Shown in pieces: positions 20,479-23,007 of a DNA stretch of 23,007 nucleotides. Position 1 is the first letter of the stretch, and each line of letters opens with the position of its first letter. Position numbers and translations under genes: made by a program. The notes beneath the pieces were generated by a model. That model was not told where the DNA came from, did no database searches, and saw only the letters and a program-made list of their open reading frames with translations. Origin of the DNA: Scleromatobacter sp038208735 (GTDB lineage: Bacteria; Pseudomonadota; Gammaproteobacteria; Burkholderiales; Burkholderiaceae_C); NCBI GenBank assembly GCA_038208735.1, contig JBBQYL010000064.1, positions 1 to 23,007 on the forward strand. The letters are read 5' to 3'.

Positions 20479-21093
20479 ATGTTTCAACGCACGATTTCTT
20501 CGCTGATCTTCGCCGCCGCCACGCTCGGCGCCTCCGCCGCGTTCGCGCAGACCGCGCCCGACGCCATGATCAAGCAGGTGGCCGGTGACGTCATCGACTC
20601 CGTCAAGAACGACAAGGCCATCCAGGCCGGCGATATCTCGCGCATCCATGGCCTCGTGGACACGCAGGTGATGCCGCACGTCGACCTGCAACGCATGACG
20701 GCCGCCGTCGTCGGCAAGGCCTGGAAGACCGCCACGCCCGACCAGCAGGCCAAGCTGCAGGCCGAGTTCAAGACGCTGCTGATCCGCACCTACGCGGGCG
20801 CGCTCACCAAGGTCAACGCACAGACCTCCATCGAGCTGAAGCCCACGCGCTCGGCCCCGGACGACTCCGACGTGACCGTGCGCACCAACGTCAAGGGCAA
20901 CGGCGATCCGATCGAGATCGACTACAAGCTCGAGAAGCTGCCGGCCGACTGGAAGATCTTCGACGTCAACGTCCTGGGCGTGTGGCTGGTCGACCAGTAC
21001 AAAAGCAGCTTCGCGCAGCAGATCGCGTCCGGCGGCATCGACGGGCTGATCAACACGCTGGTCGCCAAGAACAAGGCACCGGCCGCCAAGTGA
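20479..21093 (+). CDS. mlaC: Periplasmic phospholipid-binding protein MlaC
   Basis: MlaC is the soluble periplasmic shuttle that carries phospholipids between MlaA and MlaD. The 204-residue product has a Sec signal peptide (MFQRTISSLIFAAATLGASAAFA, presented here as two blocks: basic start then hydrophobic core) cleaved near AFA/QT. The mature domain contains MPHVDLQRMTAAVVGKAWKTA, QAEFKTLLIRTYAGAL and WKIFDVNVLGVWLVDQYKSSF in recognisable family order. ATG at 20479 is preferred over the upstream ATG at 20401 in the same frame because it directly begins the signal peptide and has AAAGGA five bases upstream. The stop and mlaB start share one base (TGATG). Confidence 0.96.
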   Translation: MFQRTISSLIFAAATLGASAAFAQTAPDAMIKQVAGDVIDSVKNDKAIQAGDISRIHGLVDTQVMPHVDLQRMTAAVVGKAWKTATPDQQAKLQAEFKTLLIRTYAGALTKVNAQTSIELKPTRSAPDDSDVTVRTNVKGNGDPIEIDYKLEKLPADWKIFDVNVLGVWLVDQYKSSFAQQIASGGIDGLINTLVAKNKAPAAK

Positions 21094-21455
21094 TGAGCGC
21101 GACGGGCCCGATGACCTCGCTGCCGGCCAGCCTCACGTTGAAGGACGCGCAGGCGGTGCTCGAATCGCTGCGCCAGGCCTTCGCCGCCGACAGCGGCGAG
21201 GTGTGGCGCATCGACGCGGCGCCCGTCACCCAGCTCGACACGTCGGCGCTGGCGGTGTTGCTCGAATGCTCGCGCATCGCCGCCGCCGGCAAGCGCAAGC
21301 TGCAGATCGTGAACGCGCCCGCGCGCATGAGCGACCTGGCACACCTGTACGGCGTCGACGGCCTGCTGGGCGTCGAGGTGGCCGAGTTCAAGCCGGCGGC
21401 CAACGTCGGCGAGTCGGAACCGGCCGATATTCCGGTCGTGCCGATCCTTCGCTGA
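21093..21455 (+). CDS. mlaB: STAS-domain protein MlaB of the Mla complex
   Basis: MlaB is a small cytoplasmic STAS protein that binds MlaF and is needed for ATPase assembly and activity. The 120-residue product has the STAS fold from about residue 8 to 95. The central motif is TQLDTSALAVLLECSRIAAA, in which the Thr/Ser after LD matches the conserved MlaB position, and NAPARMSDLAHLYGV follows. The ATG at 21093 overlaps the mlaC stop by one base. An internal ATG at 21111 is a less coupled alternative. The C-terminal 20 or so residues (ANVGESEPADIPVVPIL) extend beyond the fold. It is the last gene of the operon, with its stop 12 bp from the convergent hexR stop. Confidence 0.92.
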   Translation: MSATGPMTSLPASLTLKDAQAVLESLRQAFAADSGEVWRIDAAPVTQLDTSALAVLLECSRIAAAGKRKLQIVNAPARMSDLAHLYGVDGLLGVEVAEFKPAANVGESEPADIPVVPILR

Positions 21456-21467
21456 CGCTTCGGGCAC

Positions 21468-22340
21468 CTACTCGGGCGTGGCGTAGCGCCTTGCCCGGAG
21501 GTTGCGCTTGATCTCCTGCAGCGTGGGCCGCAGGCCCTGTCCGAGCCGCAGCGCGACGCCGGTGGTCAGGATGTCGATGATCATCAGGTGCAGCATGCGC
21601 GACACCATCGGACTGTAGCGGTCGAAGTCCTCGGGATGGTCGGCGGCCAGCAGGATCTGCGAGTTGGACTGCGTCAGCTGGGCGAGCGGCGACGCGCTGG
21701 CCGTGATGACGATCAGCGTCGCGCCCTTCTTGCGCGCGATGTCGGCCACGTCGATCAGGTCGCGGCTGCGGCCCGAATTGCTGATGATGACGGCGCAGTC
21801 GCCCGCGCCCAGCATCGTGGCGCTCATCACCTGCACGTGGCCGTCGCTGCTGGCCGAGGTGTTCACGCCCAGGCGGAAGAACTTGTGCTGCGCGTCCTGC
21901 GCGACGATGCCGGAGTTGCCGACGCCGTAGAACTCGATGCGCTTCTTCTCGAGACCGGCTTGCGTCAATGCGCCGATGGCACGCTCGAACGCGTGCCCCT
22001 GCGCGTTGTTGCGGTACTTGAGCATCGCGCTGACCGCGTTGTCGATGACCTTGACGATGAGCTCGCCCGGCCCGTCGTCCTCGTCCACCGAGCGGTGCAC
22101 GAAAGGCACGCCCTCGTTGACGGTGCCGGCCAGCTTCAGCTTGAAGTCGGCCAGGCCGTCGTAGCCCACGCTGCGGCAGAAGCGCACCACCGTCGGCTTG
22201 GATACGTGCGACCGCTCCGCCAGCTCTCCCACCGGCGTCGACGCGAAGCCGCGCGGATCGCTGAGCACGAGCTTGGCCACCCGCTGTTCGGCGGGCGGCA
22301 GTGCCGGGATGGACGCGCGGACGCGCTCGAGCATCGTCAT
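21468..22340 (-). CDS. hexR: RpiR-family transcriptional regulator, probably HexR
   Basis: This is a sugar-phosphate-responsive DNA-binding protein. In proteobacteria HexR represses zwf and Entner-Doudoroff genes and releases DNA on binding KDPG. The 290-residue product has an N-terminal RpiR helix-turn-helix (about 1-77: LPPAEQRVAKLVLSDP, then SHVSKPTVVRFCRSVGYDGLADFK in two blocks) and a SIS sugar-isomerase-like domain (about 120-255) with FYGVGNSGIVAQDAQHKF and VIISNSGRSRDLIDVA, whose Ser residues line the phosphate site. It lies 10 bp after zwf on the same strand, which supports HexR over other RpiR members. No Shine-Dalgarno is visible before the ATG, and CCTCCC stands there instead, so translation probably depends on zwf. 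An ATG two codons further in is an alternative start. Confidence 0.88.
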   Translation of the reverse strand: MTMLERVRASIPALPPAEQRVAKLVLSDPRGFASTPVGELAERSHVSKPTVVRFCRSVGYDGLADFKLKLAGTVNEGVPFVHRSVDEDDGPGELIVKVIDNAVSAMLKYRNNAQGHAFERAIGALTQAGLEKKRIEFYGVGNSGIVAQDAQHKFFRLGVNTSASSDGHVQVMSATMLGAGDCAVIISNSGRSRDLIDVADIARKKGATLIVITASASPLAQLTQSNSQILLAADHPEDFDRYSPMVSRMLHLMIIDILTTGVALRLGQGLRPTLQEIKRNLRARRYATPE

Positions 22341-22350
22341 GGGAGGACGC

Positions 22351-23007
22351 TCACTCTTCTTCCGCCCACGCGAAGCCGTCGCGCGCGATCAGCGAGCTGG
22401 CGGCCGCAGGGCCCCAGCTGCCCGAGGCGTACGAACGCGGGCCGTCGGTGTCGGCCGCCCACGCGTCCAGGATCGGACCCACCCAGCGCCACGCCTGCTC
22501 CTGCTCGTCGCTGCGCACGAACAGGTTCAGGCGACCGGCGATCGCATCGAGCAGCAGGCGTTCGTAGGCGCCCACGCGGTCGGTGGGGAACGCCTTGTCG
22601 AAGTCCAGGTCGAGCGACACGGTGCCCAGTTGCTCGGCCGAGCCCGGCGTGCCCAGGCCGCCCTTGGCCGCCTGCAGCGTCAGCTCCAGGCCGTCCTCGG
22701 GCTGCAGCTTGATGATCAGCTGGTTGGCGCGGTTGGGGCCGGCGAAGATCGGGTGCGGCACGGGACGGAAGTTGATGACGATCTGCGCGTCGCGCGCCGC
22801 CAGTCGCTTGCCGGTGCGGATGTAGAACGGCACGCCGGCCCAGCGCCAGTTCTGCACCTCGGTGCGCAGGGCGACGAAGGTCTCGCAGCGGCTGTCGGGC
22901 GGCACCTTGGATTCGTCCAGGTAGCCCGCCACCGGCTGGCCCGCCACCGTGCCGGCGCGGTACTGGCCACGCACCACATCGCGCGCCACGCTCTCGGCGG
23001 TGAAGGG
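22351..23007 (-). CDS. zwf: Glucose-6-phosphate dehydrogenase, C-terminal part (5' end outside the window)
   Basis: Zwf oxidises glucose-6-phosphate to 6-phosphogluconolactone with NADP, the entry to the pentose phosphate and Entner-Doudoroff routes. The frame is open to the right edge of the window (first visible residues PFTAESVARDVVRGQY), giving 218 residues of a roughly 490-residue protein. Family signatures are VRGQYRAG, GVPFYIRTGKRLA (with the substrate and coenzyme-contacting Lys/Arg), FDKAFPTDRVGAYERLLLDAIAG and SDEQEQAWRWVGPILDAW. A GTG at 22987-22989 is internal and not a start. The gene precedes hexR by 10 bp, so the enzyme and its likely repressor form an operon whose promoter lies beyond the window. 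Confidence 0.96.
   Translation of the reverse strand, partial: PFTAESVARDVVRGQYRAGTVAGQPVAGYLDESKVPPDSRCETFVALRTEVQNWRWAGVPFYIRTGKRLAARDAQIVINFRPVPHPIFAGPNRANQLIIKLQPEDGLELTLQAAKGGLGTPGSAEQLGTVSLDLDFDKAFPTDRVGAYERLLLDAIAGRLNLFVRSDEQEQAWRWVGPILDAWAADTDGPRSYASGSWGPAAASSLIARDGFAWAEEE

Overview
The window is a GC-rich (by eye about two thirds G+C), densely packed chromosomal segment of a betaproteobacterium. It most likely belongs to Burkholderiales, in the Comamonadaceae / Rubrivivax-Leptothrix-Roseateles neighbourhood. The assignment rests on the gene order pilMNOPQ-aroK-aroB-dgt, then gltBD, then mlaFEDACB, then zwf-hexR, and on protein style (Ala/Pro-rich tails, many GTG/TTG starts). No species-level call is possible by reading alone. 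Nearly all of it is core genome.

Region 1 (1-9627, all +) is one tightly coupled run. It holds the type IV pilus alignment and secretin genes pilM (5' end cut by the window), pilN, pilO, pilP and pilQ, most of them joined by 4-bp start/stop overlaps. Next comes an uncommon passenger, a large secreted lipoprotein with bacterial Ig-like domains and a calcium-loop-like insert. The run ends with aroK and aroB (shikimate pathway) and a dGTP triphosphohydrolase-like gene. PilM/N/O/P form the inner-membrane platform and periplasmic link to the PilQ outer-membrane pore.

Region 2 (9628-10639) holds a REP-associated tyrosine transposase (RAYT, a domesticated IS200-like HUH enzyme), a REP-like hairpin just downstream of it, and an AT-rich promoter region for gltB.

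Region 3 (10640-16986) is gltB-gltD, the two subunits of NADPH glutamate synthase. It is followed by a second REP-like hairpin that matches the first at 21 of 24 positions in opposite orientation, then a probable intrinsic terminator.

Region 4 (16987-21455) is the complete Mla (retrograde phospholipid transport) operon in the order mlaF-E-D-A-C-B. It has a roughly 170-base structured leader and a pair of small hairpins between mlaA and mlaC. MlaFEDB is the inner-membrane ABC/MCE complex, MlaC the periplasmic shuttle and MlaA the outer-membrane lipoprotein.

Region 5 (21468-23007, -) is the 3' part of zwf (glucose-6-phosphate dehydrogenase) followed by an RpiR-family regulator, probably HexR. 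This pair converges on mlaB with only 12 bp between stop codons.

I found no tRNA, rRNA, CRISPR array, prophage, integron or defence system. The items most worth a second look are the RAYT with its two matching REP hairpins, and the Ig-like lipoprotein wedged between pilQ and aroK.
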